From Haliscomenobacter sp041740695 (GTDB taxonomy: Bacteria; Bacteroidota; Bacteroidia; Chitinophagales; Saprospiraceae): a stretch of 64,000 nucleotides of DNA. Both the position numbers and the translations under genes were made by a program. Shown here piece after piece: positions 17,873 through 26,093 of this stretch. The notes under the pieces were generated by a model. The model was not told where the DNA came from. It did not search any database and saw only the letters and a list, made by a program, of their open reading frames with translations. The number at the start of each line of letters is the position of its first letter. The stretch's first letter is position 1. The DNA is taken from the NCBI RefSeq assembly GCF_041740695.1, contig NZ_JBGSLK010000052.1, positions 7,712 to 71,711 on the forward strand, in the 5' to 3' direction.

Positions 17873-18472
17873 TTATTTACTCAAAGTCAAACGAAGGTGT
17901 ACCTCATTGGGCGCAAAACCAATACTGCTTTGTGTCAACAATGGTTTGAGTTTTTTATTATCGTTACTCAAGATACTGTGCAAAGACAGGTCAAATACAA
18001 ACAAAAAAGCACCCTGAATCAGGATCGAGCGCCCAAAGCCACGTAGCTGCTCTGCGTTTTTTACTTCTCGTTTTCCTCTTTCCATCAAATACGCGCCGCC
18101 CAGCATGTAACCCACATCCAGGCCAGCATTGAACAACAGGATTTTTTGGATTTTGTAATGCTCCTGGACGCTCTGGTAAGTATCCCATGCGCCAGGGTCA
18201 ACCTTAAGGGTACTAAAATAACCGAGGGTGGCAATCCCCAGATTCACCGCACCCCAGCCGATTTGCATTTGTTGGAAGGCTTTGTTTTCACCACTGGTGT
18301 GGCCAAGGCGGATTGCGCCAACGGCCATATTGCCTAGCGCCCAAGTGCCGAGGACGAGCATGCCTTGGCGTTGTTTGTTGAGGCGAGAATTATTTAGATC
18401 AGTGAAATCACTTTGAGAAAAACCAAGAGAAGCGAATAGAATAAAAACAAAGGTTAATTGGATCTTTTTCAT
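17873..18472 (-). CDS. conserved membrane protein of unknown function
   Basis: A 199-aa protein that I do not recognise beyond a general resemblance to small membrane proteins frequent in Bacteroidota. It begins with a signal peptide (IQLTFVFILFASLGFSQ). Three or four further hydrophobic segments follow: GMLVLGTWALGNMAVGAI, MQIGWGAVNLGIATLGYF, ILLFNAGLDVGYMLGGAYL and SILIQGAFLFVFDLSLHSIL. The glycine-rich character of these helices suggests tight packing. It lies between the Ldh-family gene (84 bases downstream) and the tRNA cluster, all on the minus strand. Confidence 0.75.
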   Translation of the reverse strand: MKKIQLTFVFILFASLGFSQSDFTDLNNSRLNKQRQGMLVLGTWALGNMAVGAIRLGHTSGENKAFQQMQIGWGAVNLGIATLGYFSTLKVDPGAWDTYQSVQEHYKIQKILLFNAGLDVGYMLGGAYLMERGKREVKNAEQLRGFGRSILIQGAFLFVFDLSLHSILSNDNKKLKPLLTQSSIGFAPNEVHLRLTLSK

Positions 18473-18542
18473 CTGTTTAGCTTTTAAGACTAACCAAATT
18501 TGATGAACATAGTTTATCCCTTTTCATTTTTTGCCCTGAAAT

Positions 18543-18577
18543 AAAAAAAACTTCTGCCAATTTACTCGACAGAAGTT
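18543..18577 (-). terminator. Rho-independent terminator after tRNA-Leu
   Basis: On the minus strand AACTTCTG, a 13-base loop, CAGAAGTT, then a T-run. It begins four bases after the tRNA-Leu 3' end. Confidence 0.75.
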
Positions 18578-18580
18578 TCG

Positions 18581-18664
18581 TGCCCGGAGCGGGACTCGAA
18601 CCCGCACGGCCGGATGGCCACAGGATTTTAAGTCCTGCGTGTCTACCGATTCCACCATCTGGGC
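18581..18664 (-). tRNA. tRNA-Leu (anticodon UAA)
   Basis: Minus strand begins GCCCAGATGGTGGAATCGGT and ends CGCTCCGGGCA. The anticodon arm is CAGGACTTAAAATCCTG with anticodon TAA. There is a long class II variable arm (TGGCCATCCGGCCG region) and a T-arm GGGTTCGAGTCCC. The acceptor stem has one A-C mismatch. The CCA end is not encoded. Confidence 0.93.
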
Positions 18665-18702
18665 AGTGGTTTGCAGGGCACTTTTGCCTTGCGTTTAAAA
18701 AT

Positions 18703-18778
18703 TGGAGCGGAAAACGAGACTCGAACTCGCGACCCCCAGCTTGGGAAGCTAGTGCTCTACCAACTGAGCTATTTCCGC
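18703..18778 (-). tRNA. tRNA-Gly (anticodon UCC)
   Basis: Minus strand begins GCGGAAATAGCTCAGTTGGT. The anticodon arm CTAGCTTCCCAAGCTGG gives anticodon TCC. The T-arm is GAGTTCGAGTC. The acceptor is TTTCCGC with discriminator T, and CCA is encoded (18703-18705). Confidence 0.95.
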
Positions 18779-18782
18779 GAAA

Positions 18783-18861
18783 TAGGGTGTGGGTGTGAGG
18801 GTGTGAAAGTGTGAGTGTGTGTTGGGGCAACCCTGTGTGGTTGCCCTCACGGCTAACCGTC
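18783..18861. repeat. GT-rich tract plus GGGGCAACC palindrome, copy 1
   Basis: A G/T-rich low-complexity tract (GGGTGTGGGTGTGAGGGTGT and onward) is followed by the palindrome TTGGGGCAACCCTGTGTGG TTGCCC (with a break here) and a second small palindrome ACGGCTAACCGT. The same arrangement recurs at 19013-19091. It lies directly 5' of the tRNA-Gly(UCC) gene. Confidence 0.85.
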
Positions 18862-18906
18862 TCCTACAAAGATAGCAGGAAACTTTATTCCTGTCGCACT
18901 CTTTTT

Positions 18907-18931
18907 AAAAAAAAAGCCTTCCGAAGAAGGC
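18907..18931 (-). terminator. Rho-independent terminator after tRNA-Gly(GCC)
   Basis: Minus strand: GCCTTC, tetraloop TTCG, GAAGGC, then nine T. It follows the tRNA-Gly(GCC) end by four bases, so this tRNA is probably transcribed apart from the next two. Confidence 0.88.
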
Positions 18932-18935
18932 GTTG

Positions 18936-19008
18936 AGCGGATGACGAGATTCGAACCCGCGACCTCAACCTTGGCAAGGTTGCGCTCTACCAGCTGAGCT
19001 ACATCCGC
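18936..19008 (-). tRNA. tRNA-Gly (anticodon GCC)
   Basis: Minus strand begins GCGGATGTAGCTCAGCTGGT. The anticodon arm CAACCTTGCCAAGGTTG gives anticodon GCC. The T-arm is GGGTTCGAATC. The acceptor 3' strand is CATCCGC with discriminator T; CCA is not encoded, unlike the neighbouring tRNA-Gly(UCC). Confidence 0.95.
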
Positions 19009-19012
19009 GAAA

Positions 19013-19091
19013 TGGGGTGTGGGTGTGAGTGTGATGGTGTGGGTGTGTTGGGGCAACCCTATGTGGTTGCCCTCTCTACGGCTAACCGTAA
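19013..19091. repeat. GT-rich tract plus GGGGCAACC palindrome, copy 2
   Basis: The same order of parts as at 18783-18861: a GTGTGGGTGTGAGTGTGATG-type tract, the TTGGGGCAACCC / GGTTGCCC palindrome, then ACGGCTAACCGT. It lies directly 5' of tRNA-Gly(GCC). The rest of this 338-base spacer up to gldC is AT-rich and holds only the gldC promoter candidate. Confidence 0.85.
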
Positions 19092-19294
19092 AATGTGGAT
19101 GCAAATATAAAAGCAAAGACCTCGGATACGCAAGCGTTTTTGGGAAATTTTTTCCTTTTTTTTATCCAAAACCATAAAACAATTGGTTACCAAGGAACTA
19201 CTGCATTTATTTTTGCTGCGAACTTATCCATTGATAAATTACTCGTGTTGCTAAACCAAATGGCTAGGTAATTGGTTCCCGGGATACACTTTTA

Positions 19295-19324
19295 TTGTGA
19301 AGCTGCGCTAAAATGTTAATTTTG
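19295..19324 (+). promoter_or_regulatory. candidate gldC-rimO promoter
   Basis: TTG at 19295-19297, a 19-base spacer and TAATTTTG at 19317-19324 fit the Bacteroidota -33/-7 promoter pattern. The gldC ATG is 22 bases further on. Confidence 0.5.
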
Positions 19325-19346
19325 CAGCGGATTTTAAAAACGACAA

Positions 19347-19703
19347 ATGGATCAAGTAGCAACGGAGAAAGAAATCCGCATCAAGGTGGGTCTGGACGAC
19401 AATAACATGCCCGTACGCATTTCTTGGGACGCAGATGACAATCCAAGTGGCGAAACCACTCAGGACAGCAAAGCCATGTTGATTTCCCTTTTTGACCGCG
19501 AGCACCTCGAAACCGTCAAAATTGACCTTTGGGTGAAAGATATGCAGGTGGGCGAAATGGATCGTTTCGTTTTTCAAACCTTACGCGGGATGGCCGATAC
19601 CTATTTCCGGGCGACTCAAAACGCAGAAATGGCCCGCGACATGCAACGTTTTGTCCAATATTTTGGTGAACAAACCAAAGTCATCCCTAAAGAAGAACAA
19701 TAA
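19347..19703 (+). CDS. gldC: gliding motility protein GldC
   Basis: A 118-aa protein that matches the GldC family over its whole length (EIRIKVGLDDNNMPVRISWDADD ... KAMLISLFDREHLETVKIDLWVKDMQVGEMDRFVFQTLRGMADTY). It has no signal peptide and is presumably cytoplasmic. GldC is associated with gliding motility in Flavobacterium but is found widely in Bacteroidota, including non-gliders, so motility is not implied. rimO follows six bases later on the same strand, so the two are co-transcribed. Confidence 0.93.
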   Translation: MDQVATEKEIRIKVGLDDNNMPVRISWDADDNPSGETTQDSKAMLISLFDREHLETVKIDLWVKDMQVGEMDRFVFQTLRGMADTYFRATQNAEMARDMQRFVQYFGEQTKVIPKEEQ

Positions 19704-19709
19704 GCGCCG

Positions 19710-21023
19710 ATGAAAGCCAGAACCTTAAAGCAGGATAAGGTCAATGTGATTACCCTGGGTTGTTCGAAGAATTTGGTGGATTCCGAAAACCTGATTACCC
19801 AATTGCGTGGCAACGATTACGATGTTGTGCACGATAGCCAGGATGAAGACGCCAACATCGTCATCATCAATACTTGTGGCTTCATCGATTTGGCCAAACA
19901 AGAGTCGATCGACACCATTTTGGAATACGCCGATGTGAAAAAATCAGGTGGGATTGATAAATTGTTCGTCACCGGTTGTTTGTCCCAACGGTACAAAGAA
20001 GACCTGGAGCAAGAAATCCCGGAGGTAGACGCCTATTTCGGCACACTGGAGTTGCCTGGCTTGTTGGCTAAGCTCAATGCCGATTACAAGCACGAACTCA
20101 TCGGGGAGCGTTGGATCACGACCCCGATGCATTACGCCTACCTGAAAATTTCGGAAGGCTGCAATCGTACCTGTTCTTTTTGTGCCATTCCGTTGATGCG
20201 GGGTGGACACGTGTCGCGCCCAATTGAGGAGTTGGTCAAAGAAGCCCAAAGCCTGGCCCGTCGGGGAGTGAAGGAAATCATGCTGATTGCCCAGGAACTG
20301 ACCTATTACGGCCTGGACATCTACAAAAAGCGCGATTTGCCCCGCTTGCTGCACGCTCTCGCCGACGTGGAAGGTATTGAATGGATTCGTTTGCACTACG
20401 CCTATCCTAGTAAATTTCCGCTGGAAATCCTGGACGTGATTGCCGAACGCCCTGAAATCTGCAACTACCTGGATATGCCACTGCAGCATGCCTCCAATAC
20501 CGTACTTGAGCGCATGCGCCGTCAAATTACGCGGGAAGAAACGGTGGAATTGATCCAACAAGCTCGTTTGCGCATTCCCAACCTTACGCTGCGTACGACC
20601 ATGCTGGTGGGGTACCCACAGGAGTCCGATCAGGAATTCGGAGAGCTCTGTGACTTTGTTAAGGAAATGGAATTCGATCGTTTGGGAGTTTTTCAATATT
20701 CTCATGAGGAAAGCACCAGAGCGTATGATGTCGAAGACGATATCTCGCCCGAGTTAAAAGCAGAGCGAGCCAATGAATTGATGGAAATCCAGCAAGAAAT
20801 TTCCACCCGCAAAAACCACGAGAAGGTGGGCCAAACCTTTAAAACGCTCTTTGATCGTAAGGAGGGTGGCTATTTTGTAGGGCGTACTGAAGGAGATTCC
20901 CCCGAAGTAGACAACGAAGTGCTGGTGCCGGCCAAGAAGCAGTTTGCCCGTATTGGCGATTTTGCGCAAGTGCGCATCACCGAAGCTACGGAGTATGATA
21001 TTTATGGCGAGATCGTAGCTTAA
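19710..21023 (+). CDS. rimO: ribosomal protein S12 methylthiotransferase
   Basis: A 437-aa radical-SAM methylthiotransferase that adds a beta-methylthio group to an aspartate of ribosomal protein S12. Domain order is as expected: N-terminal UPF0004 domain with ITLGCSKNLVDSE (Cys18 binds the auxiliary cluster, with further cysteines in NTCGF and TGCLSQRY). The radical SAM motif C151-x3-C155-x2-C158 is in GCNRTCSFCAIP, and a C-terminal TRAM domain ends the protein. The start of the SKNLVDSE motif distinguishes RimO from MiaB. It is the second gene of the gldC transcription unit. Confidence 0.96.
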   Translation: MKARTLKQDKVNVITLGCSKNLVDSENLITQLRGNDYDVVHDSQDEDANIVIINTCGFIDLAKQESIDTILEYADVKKSGGIDKLFVTGCLSQRYKEDLEQEIPEVDAYFGTLELPGLLAKLNADYKHELIGERWITTPMHYAYLKISEGCNRTCSFCAIPLMRGGHVSRPIEELVKEAQSLARRGVKEIMLIAQELTYYGLDIYKKRDLPRLLHALADVEGIEWIRLHYAYPSKFPLEILDVIAERPEICNYLDMPLQHASNTVLERMRRQITREETVELIQQARLRIPNLTLRTTMLVGYPQESDQEFGELCDFVKEMEFDRLGVFQYSHEESTRAYDVEDDISPELKAERANELMEIQQEISTRKNHEKVGQTFKTLFDRKEGGYFVGRTEGDSPEVDNEVLVPAKKQFARIGDFAQVRITEATEYDIYGEIVA

Positions 21024-21104
21024 GTACTGCTCAATTTTTTACTGGTGTTCTTCATTTTTATTCATTACATTTGAACCATATGTACTGTTTCCTATTGTAT
21101 AGGT

Positions 21105-21569
21105 ATGAGCAAAGTGAATAATTTAAGCTGGGTCAATATTTCCAATCCAATCTTTCAAGCTTTGGTTGCTTTGACGGGTATTGTATTGGTTGACTTAATC
21201 GCAGAGTTTTTGCAATGGATTGGCATGGTGACTCTGGAACCTCGGTTCGCTTACCTGACTGCTGCCTCTTTTTTATTGTGCTTTGCCATGTTCAATGCAG
21301 TACTTTCACTTACAGCTGCAAACACATTACAATATTGGGGAAAATCGATCTATAGTTTTTTGGGCCTGGTATTGGTTTCCATTTCCCTGGCTTGGTTTTT
21401 ATCTGGTTTGCGCTTGAGTGAGGCAGGGTCATATTGGTGGATTCTCATCGTCGTAACTTTTGGGTACCTGGTTTTTTTAGCACTCGTCAATACCATTCGC
21501 AGCATTGTCAATTTTGCCCAAAAAGAAGAATGGAATCACCCCCGCTATAGACAGAACAAAAGAAAGTAA
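21105..21569 (+). CDS. small integral membrane protein
   Basis: A 154-aa protein with four predicted membrane helices: LVALTGIVLVDLIAEFLQWI, FAYLTAASFLLCFAMFNAVL, SIYSFLGLVLVSISLAWFLSGL and WWILIVVTFGYLVFLALVNTI. A basic tail (RYRQNKRK) follows. No family was recognised. It starts 81 bases after rimO on the same strand, with no terminator seen between them, so it may be a distal member of that unit. Confidence 0.75.
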   Translation: MSKVNNLSWVNISNPIFQALVALTGIVLVDLIAEFLQWIGMVTLEPRFAYLTAASFLLCFAMFNAVLSLTAANTLQYWGKSIYSFLGLVLVSISLAWFLSGLRLSEAGSYWWILIVVTFGYLVFLALVNTIRSIVNFAQKEEWNHPRYRQNKRK

Positions 21570-21578
21570 ACCATAAGC

Positions 21579-21596
21579 ACTTGATCATAATCAAGT
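21579..21596 (+). promoter_or_regulatory. perfect inverted repeat between the membrane protein gene and msrB
   Basis: ACTTGAT-CATA-ATCAAGT is a perfect 7-bp inverted repeat with a 4-base centre, ten bases after the upstream stop. It may be a weak terminator (TTTT follows seven bases later) or an operator for msrB. The AT-rich stem makes either reading uncertain. Confidence 0.35.
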
Positions 21597-21690
21597 TGAA
21601 TTTTCATTCAGCGAATTTATTTCGTTAACTTGGCAAAGACAAAACTAATCCTCTTTTAAGTTCGTATTTCCAGCTAAACAGGTAATCGAT

Positions 21691-22218
21691 ATGAAATTCA
21701 GAAGAACAGTGTTGCTACTTGCAATCTCTGCATTGCTGTGTGCCTCCTGCAACAGCGCAAAGTCCAACTACAAAAACGAGGTTGATCCCAAGGGGAAATT
21801 CGTCGCGCTCGATGGCGACATTCTGGGTCCTTTGATCAAAAGTGACGATGAATGGAAAAACGAACTCGATGAGTTTGAATTCCACGTACTACGACAAGCC
21901 GGCACTGAACAGGCGTTTTCCGGAAAATATTGGAACAACCACAAAAAAGGGGTGTACACTTGTAGGGCTTGTGATTTGCCTTTGTTTGATTCTGAGACCA
22001 AATTTGAATCAGGCACAGGTTGGCCGAGTTATTGGGATGAGTACATGAAAGGTAATGTGGTTCGTACATCGGACAATAGTTTGGGAATGATGCGTACAGA
22101 AGTGCATTGTGCACGCTGTGGAGGGCACTTGGGGCACCTATTTCCCGATGGGCCGCAGCCAACGGGTTTGCGCTATTGCATCAATTCTGTTTCGTTGAAT
22201 TTTGTGGAGAATAAATAG
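21691..22218 (+). CDS. msrB: peptide-methionine (R)-S-oxide reductase, lipoprotein form
   Basis: A 175-aa MsrB that reduces methionine-R-sulfoxide in proteins. The N-terminus (VLLLAISALLCASC) is a lipoprotein signal, so this copy acts in the cell envelope. The structural zinc is held by CRAC and CARC pairs. The catalytic cysteine is in GLRYCINSVSLNF near the C-terminus, with GTGWPSYW and GGHLGHLFPDGP motifs between. The protein ends normally. No msrA lies next to it. Confidence 0.95.
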   Translation: MKFRRTVLLLAISALLCASCNSAKSNYKNEVDPKGKFVALDGDILGPLIKSDDEWKNELDEFEFHVLRQAGTEQAFSGKYWNNHKKGVYTCRACDLPLFDSETKFESGTGWPSYWDEYMKGNVVRTSDNSLGMMRTEVHCARCGGHLGHLFPDGPQPTGLRYCINSVSLNFVENK

Positions 22219-22257
22219 AACTTATTTCGTTTCCGTTCCTTAAAGCCTAAAAATAAT

Positions 22258-22287
22258 CGGGGTGCTCAGATTAAACCTGGCACCCCG
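22258..22287 (-). terminator. Rho-independent terminator, minus strand
   Basis: CGGGGTGC and GCACCCCG form an 8-bp stem around a 14-base loop. On the minus strand it is followed by ATTATTTTTAG. It lies between convergent msrB and the lipoprotein gene and could serve both directions. Confidence 0.7.
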
Positions 22288-22312
22288 CTCATTCATTTAG
22301 CACAAGGGAGTG

Positions 22313-22732
22313 CTAATTCTTCGCTTTAGAGAACTCGTACTGATACAAATCACAACAAGGATCACTCAATATAAACTTGTCTTTCTCGAGCACTGCTTCT
22401 TTGTCTTGATCTTCAAAAGGAGCGTTGCTGGGCGTAGCGGATGATTTAAAGTCGATGAAGGTTTTACCATCTCTTTCCTGTATGGCATAAGTGCCTTGGT
22501 AACGCAAGGTGTCATTTTGCAGGCGACGGTAAGTCAAATCGGCTTTTAATTCAAGGTAATTCCAATCGGCGTCGTAGCCGCTACCTATAAATCCACCGGA
22601 AATGTCCTCCAATTTCCACTTTCCTATTACTGCATTTTGGTCTGGGCTTGCATCGTCTTTTTGATCGCAGGCCCAAAAAGTAGCCACAATTGCTACCATT
22701 GCCAGGAATCTTGATGCTTTGAACATGTTCAT
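22313..22732 (-). CDS. lipocalin-like lipoprotein
   Basis: A 139-aa protein with a lipoprotein signal (FLAMVAIVATFWAC; Cys22). The mature part, AVIGKWKLEDISGGFIGSG ... LELKADLTYRRLQNDTLRYQGTYAIQERDGKTFIDF, has the beta-rich pattern of Bacteroidota lipocalin-like (DUF4488/DUF5004-type) proteins: GKWKL near the start, then a threonine/tyrosine-rich meander. The ligand or function is unknown. It is convergent with msrB and shares the terminator between them. Confidence 0.75.
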   Translation of the reverse strand: MNMFKASRFLAMVAIVATFWACDQKDDASPDQNAVIGKWKLEDISGGFIGSGYDADWNYLELKADLTYRRLQNDTLRYQGTYAIQERDGKTFIDFKSSATPSNAPFEDQDKEAVLEKDKFILSDPCCDLYQYEFSKAKN

Positions 22733-22910
22733 GTCTAAAGGTTTTGGGTTTCCTTCTGGCCAGTCGGTGCCGTAAGGATTCCTAATTGAATAATGATGAG
22801 TTTTTCCGTGTGTATGCCAAGATTGCTCATTGGCATAACTGATCGGTAAGACGGTAGGGTGGGAGAGAAGGGTTTGAAAAAAATGGAAATTAACAAATTT
22901 TTAAATGGTA

Positions 22911-22995
22911 CGGGCGACCCTGTTGGGGCGACCCTCTGTGGTTGCCCAACCGTTGGGCGACCGAATTACCGGGCGATCACATAGGATCGCCCCTA
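22911..22995. repeat. cluster of GGGGCGACC-type palindromes
   Basis: Tandem palindromic modules: TTGGGGCGACCCTCTGTGG plus TTGCCCAA (22923-22949), then CGGGCGATCACATAGGATCG plus CCCCTA (from 22970). They are related to the palindromes beside the tRNA genes. The right edge forms the TAG stop of the next minus-strand gene. The remaining spacer up to the lipoprotein start is AT-rich with no gene. Confidence 0.85.
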
Positions 22996-23691
22996 CGATT
23001 CGGACATTTTTTCCTTTCGCGCTATTTTCTGATCGTTATTGCTTTCGTAAATGGTATAACTTTCGTATTTGCTGACATCCCGTTCCGCCCAGATGTCCTT
23101 ACCAATGTTGCACAATACGATCAGCTCCTGGTACAATTTATTGCCTTGTTCAATGCGGCGTTCGACGGAAATATCGCGGTCGGCAATTTTGTCTTGTTGA
23201 ATATTGAGCGCATTTTCAAAATCCTGGTGGGCATCCACTACGCGTTGGATCTGAGTATCATTGACCCCTACTTCAACCAAAAAGTCAATTTGTTGGCGGG
23301 CTACCCGTACCACTCTGCGGCCGCAAAACAAGAGCTGGGCGTCGGTCATGTCTCCCATTTTGGCAGTGCCAAATTTGCGGTAGCGGCCAGAGCGATTGTT
23401 GTATTTCATGGCCACCCTTGTCATCAAACTGCGAATAGCGGTTTTCAATTTCTCAGAGGCAGTATCCTTTTTTTCGGTCATGAGCATTTGTTCTCCAACC
23501 AGCTCGTCATCGTCGGGCAAGGTGTTGAGTTGATCGCAGAGGTTTTTAAAACCCTTCAAGCGATCCATGCTATAGCCATACTGCTCAAAATATTGCACAT
23601 CGCGGTGGGCATCCCGAATCCGTTCCATGCACAACAAATACAGGTCGGCATCGGGAAAATTGTATTGACGGTGTACTGATTGCTTTTTCAT
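22993..23691 (-). CDS. helical protein of unknown function
   Basis: A 232-aa protein from the ATG at 23691 (MKKQSVHRQYNFPD); an upstream in-frame start 12 codons earlier is less likely. It is predicted to be almost all alpha-helical, rich in Gln, Glu, Asp and Arg, without signal peptide or membrane segment. Segments such as DLYLLCMERIRDAHRDVQYFEQYGY and IEQGNKLYQELIVLCNIGKDIWAERD look amphipathic, so a helical bundle is likely. No family was recognised. Its stop codon is formed by the edge of the 22911-22995 palindrome cluster. Confidence 0.75.
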   Translation of the reverse strand: MKKQSVHRQYNFPDADLYLLCMERIRDAHRDVQYFEQYGYSMDRLKGFKNLCDQLNTLPDDDELVGEQMLMTEKKDTASEKLKTAIRSLMTRVAMKYNNRSGRYRKFGTAKMGDMTDAQLLFCGRRVVRVARQQIDFLVEVGVNDTQIQRVVDAHQDFENALNIQQDKIADRDISVERRIEQGNKLYQELIVLCNIGKDIWAERDVSKYESYTIYESNNDQKIARKEKMSES

Positions 23692-23867
23692 AGCTGATTG
23701 ATATGCTGTGTATTGCAAAATTATCACTTTTTTGATTAAAACAAAATTATTTATTAAAAAACTATCTTTATCTTAGGAGTAGATTTTTTTTACTCAGACT
23801 AAATTTTCTTATGAATTTAAAAACATCAAGAACAATTCAAATCGCAACTGAAAAGGGTAGGGGAATT

Positions 23868-24821
23868 TTAGCTCCAGCGCTTATTCACATCATCACACAA
23901 TTGGAGGACATCATTCAGGCGAGCCAATTGATTGACCCATTCGCTAGGGATGGAATCGAAGCCGTATAAAATCCCGGCCAAGCCTCCGGCAATGGCTGCG
24001 GTGGTATCGGTATCGTGGCCCAGATTGACGGCGGCCAATACGGTTTCTTCGTAGGTATTGTGACGCAAAACACACCACATCGCCGCTTCCAAACTGTGCA
24101 TGACATACCCGGCAGAAGAAATTTGAGACACAGGTAAAAAACTGATGCTGTGCTCGACTACCCGATCAAAAATGCGCTGCTCACTGAAGGCAATGTTTTT
24201 TTTGCGGAACAACTCGCGGGCCTCTGTCCGTACTTCGAGGTAGGCGTTGCGTTTATCACCACTTTGCCACAGATGCCAGGCAAAGCGCAGGTAATACCAA
24301 CAGGCAATAGCAGCGCGGATGTGCCCATGGGTAAGGGCCGACACCTTCCAGGTAATATCAAACCAGTTTTCAGCAGGCTGGTGTTTGAGGTAAAACAATA
24401 GTGGAAGAATGCGCATCAAAGAGCCATTGCCATTGCTCATTTCATCGGCCTCGTGGTGCAAATATTGTAAAGCTTCATGGTCTCCACTGATCAAAATTTG
24501 TTCTAGAACTTCCATGGCTTCACTCGTCGTAATGCCAATATCAAACACTCTTCCATGTGGCGTCCAAATGCGGGCTTCGCTCCAATCCACGAATTTTTGA
24601 GCCATGCCGGCCAGGTTAAAATCCTGCGTCAGGCTTTCAGCCAAACAAAAAGTCAATGAACTATCATCCGACCAGGTGCCTGCTGCTTGGCTGTAAGTAC
24701 CATAACCGCGCATATCGGTGACTGGATTGGCCACTAAACTTTCGCGAGATTCAAATTCTACGGGGACGCCGAGGGCATCTCCAACGGCAAGTCCAATCAG
24801 GGCATCGCGTACAATGTTCAT
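23868..24821 (-). CDS. ADP-ribosylglycohydrolase family protein
   Basis: A 317-aa protein from the ATG at 24821; the frame continues upstream to a TTG at 24908 but that extension lacks family similarity. Motifs of the DraG/ARH di-metal fold are present: DALIGLAVGDALGVPVEFE, WSDDS at 50-54 (metal-binding Asp pair) and GHDTDTTAAIAGGLAG near the C-terminus (second metal ligand group). The family removes ADP-ribose from arginine or other acceptors, or hydrolyses related molecules. No ADP-ribosyltransferase or nitrogenase gene is nearby, so the substrate is unknown. It is divergent from the D-threonine-aldolase-like gene. Confidence 0.92.
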   Translation of the reverse strand: MNIVRDALIGLAVGDALGVPVEFESRESLVANPVTDMRGYGTYSQAAGTWSDDSSLTFCLAESLTQDFNLAGMAQKFVDWSEARIWTPHGRVFDIGITTSEAMEVLEQILISGDHEALQYLHHEADEMSNGNGSLMRILPLLFYLKHQPAENWFDITWKVSALTHGHIRAAIACWYYLRFAWHLWQSGDKRNAYLEVRTEARELFRKKNIAFSEQRIFDRVVEHSISFLPVSQISSAGYVMHSLEAAMWCVLRHNTYEETVLAAVNLGHDTDTTAAIAGGLAGILYGFDSIPSEWVNQLARLNDVLQLCDDVNKRWS

Positions 24822-24980
24822 ACAAATTGGGTTGTTGCGGCACCCCTCGCGGGTGCCCAATTTAAGAATCGGTGGCGCAAGATAATTGTTTTGGAAGCAG
24901 ACTGTCAATACTTTTCAAGCCCTCAAGCCTAAACTGTTCAACTTTTTTGCTTTACTTCGCCCACAAAGTATACCGCACCT

Positions 24981-26093
24981 ATGGACAACAATTGGTTTAT
25001 CCTCTCCGACACGACTCAAATCGACTCACCCGCTTTGCTGCTGTACAAAGATCGTGTGGCCTACAACATCAACCTGATGTTGCAAATTGCTGGCGACGCC
25101 GAGCGCCTGATCCCCCATGTGAAAACGTACAAAATGACGGAACTGGTGCGGATGCAAATCATGCGGGGCATCACCAAATTTAAATGTGCGACCATCGCCG
25201 AGGCGGAAATGACTGCCAAGGCGGGAGCTTCCACGGTAGTGATCGCGCACCAACTGGTTGGCCCTAAAATTGAACGTTGGGCTCAACTAGTACAAGCCTA
25301 TCCGCAGGTAGAATTTGTAAGCCTGGTAGATTGTGCAGATGCAGCTTCGGCGTATCAGGTAGTATTTTTACGTTTTGGATTGACGGCCAATGTACTGGTC
25401 GACGTCAACAACGCCATGGATCGTTCGGGGCACCCAGTGGATGATCAACTTTTCCCTTTTTATCAATCTCTGTTTCGCTACCCATATTTGAGAGTTTTGG
25501 GCTTGCACGTGTACGATGGCAATTTTCGCGATGCCGATTTTGCTGCGCGCAAAGCCAAAAGTGATCAAGCCTTTGCAGGGATCAAGGTCTTACTGGAGCA
25601 AATTCGCACCGCCGGCTTGCCCGAACCACTGGTAATCGCTGGCGGATCACCCGCACAGACGGTGCATACCCTGCGAGAAGGGGTGCACATTAGCCCCGGC
25701 ACTTGTTTGGTTTGGGACTGGGGCTATGGCGAAGGATTGCCCGATCAGCCTTTTCAATGGGCGGGTCTGGTATTCACCCGGGTTATTTCCAAACCAAAAG
25801 CGGGATTCATCACTGTAGACCTTGGGCACAAGGCCATTGCTGCAGAAAACCCCATCGATAAACGGGTGAAATTCCTCAATTTGGAGAATTACCGCTGTGT
25901 ATCCCAAAGTGAAGAGCACCTGGTTTTGGAAGTGTCTGATTGGGACAACTGGAAAGTGGGGGATGCCCTGTATGGCGTACCCTATCACATTTGCCCTACC
26001 ATCAACTTGTATGAAGACGCCTTCGTGATCCAAAATGGGGAATGGGTCGATACCTGGAATGTGATAGCCCGCAAACGCAAAATTGCCATTTGA
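24981..26093 (+). CDS. D-threonine aldolase-like PLP enzyme (DSD1 family)
   Basis: A 370-aa fold-type III PLP enzyme. DSPALLLYKDRVAYNIN opens the alanine-racemase-like barrel. The Schiff-base lysine is in PHVKTYKMTEL (family PHVKTHK). The C-terminal metal site has the PYHICPTINLYEDAFV motif, where His and Cys bind a divalent metal in D-threonine aldolase and D-serine dehydratase. GSPAQTVH is the phosphate-binding glycine loop. The reaction is probably cleavage of D-threonine or a D-beta-hydroxy amino acid, or D-serine dehydration. Its stop overlaps the start of the RlmK-like gene (TGATG), so the two are translationally coupled. Confidence 0.9.
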   Translation: MDNNWFILSDTTQIDSPALLLYKDRVAYNINLMLQIAGDAERLIPHVKTYKMTELVRMQIMRGITKFKCATIAEAEMTAKAGASTVVIAHQLVGPKIERWAQLVQAYPQVEFVSLVDCADAASAYQVVFLRFGLTANVLVDVNNAMDRSGHPVDDQLFPFYQSLFRYPYLRVLGLHVYDGNFRDADFAARKAKSDQAFAGIKVLLEQIRTAGLPEPLVIAGGSPAQTVHTLREGVHISPGTCLVWDWGYGEGLPDQPFQWAGLVFTRVISKPKAGFITVDLGHKAIAAENPIDKRVKFLNLENYRCVSQSEEHLVLEVSDWDNWKVGDALYGVPYHICPTINLYEDAFVIQNGEWVDTWNVIARKRKIAI

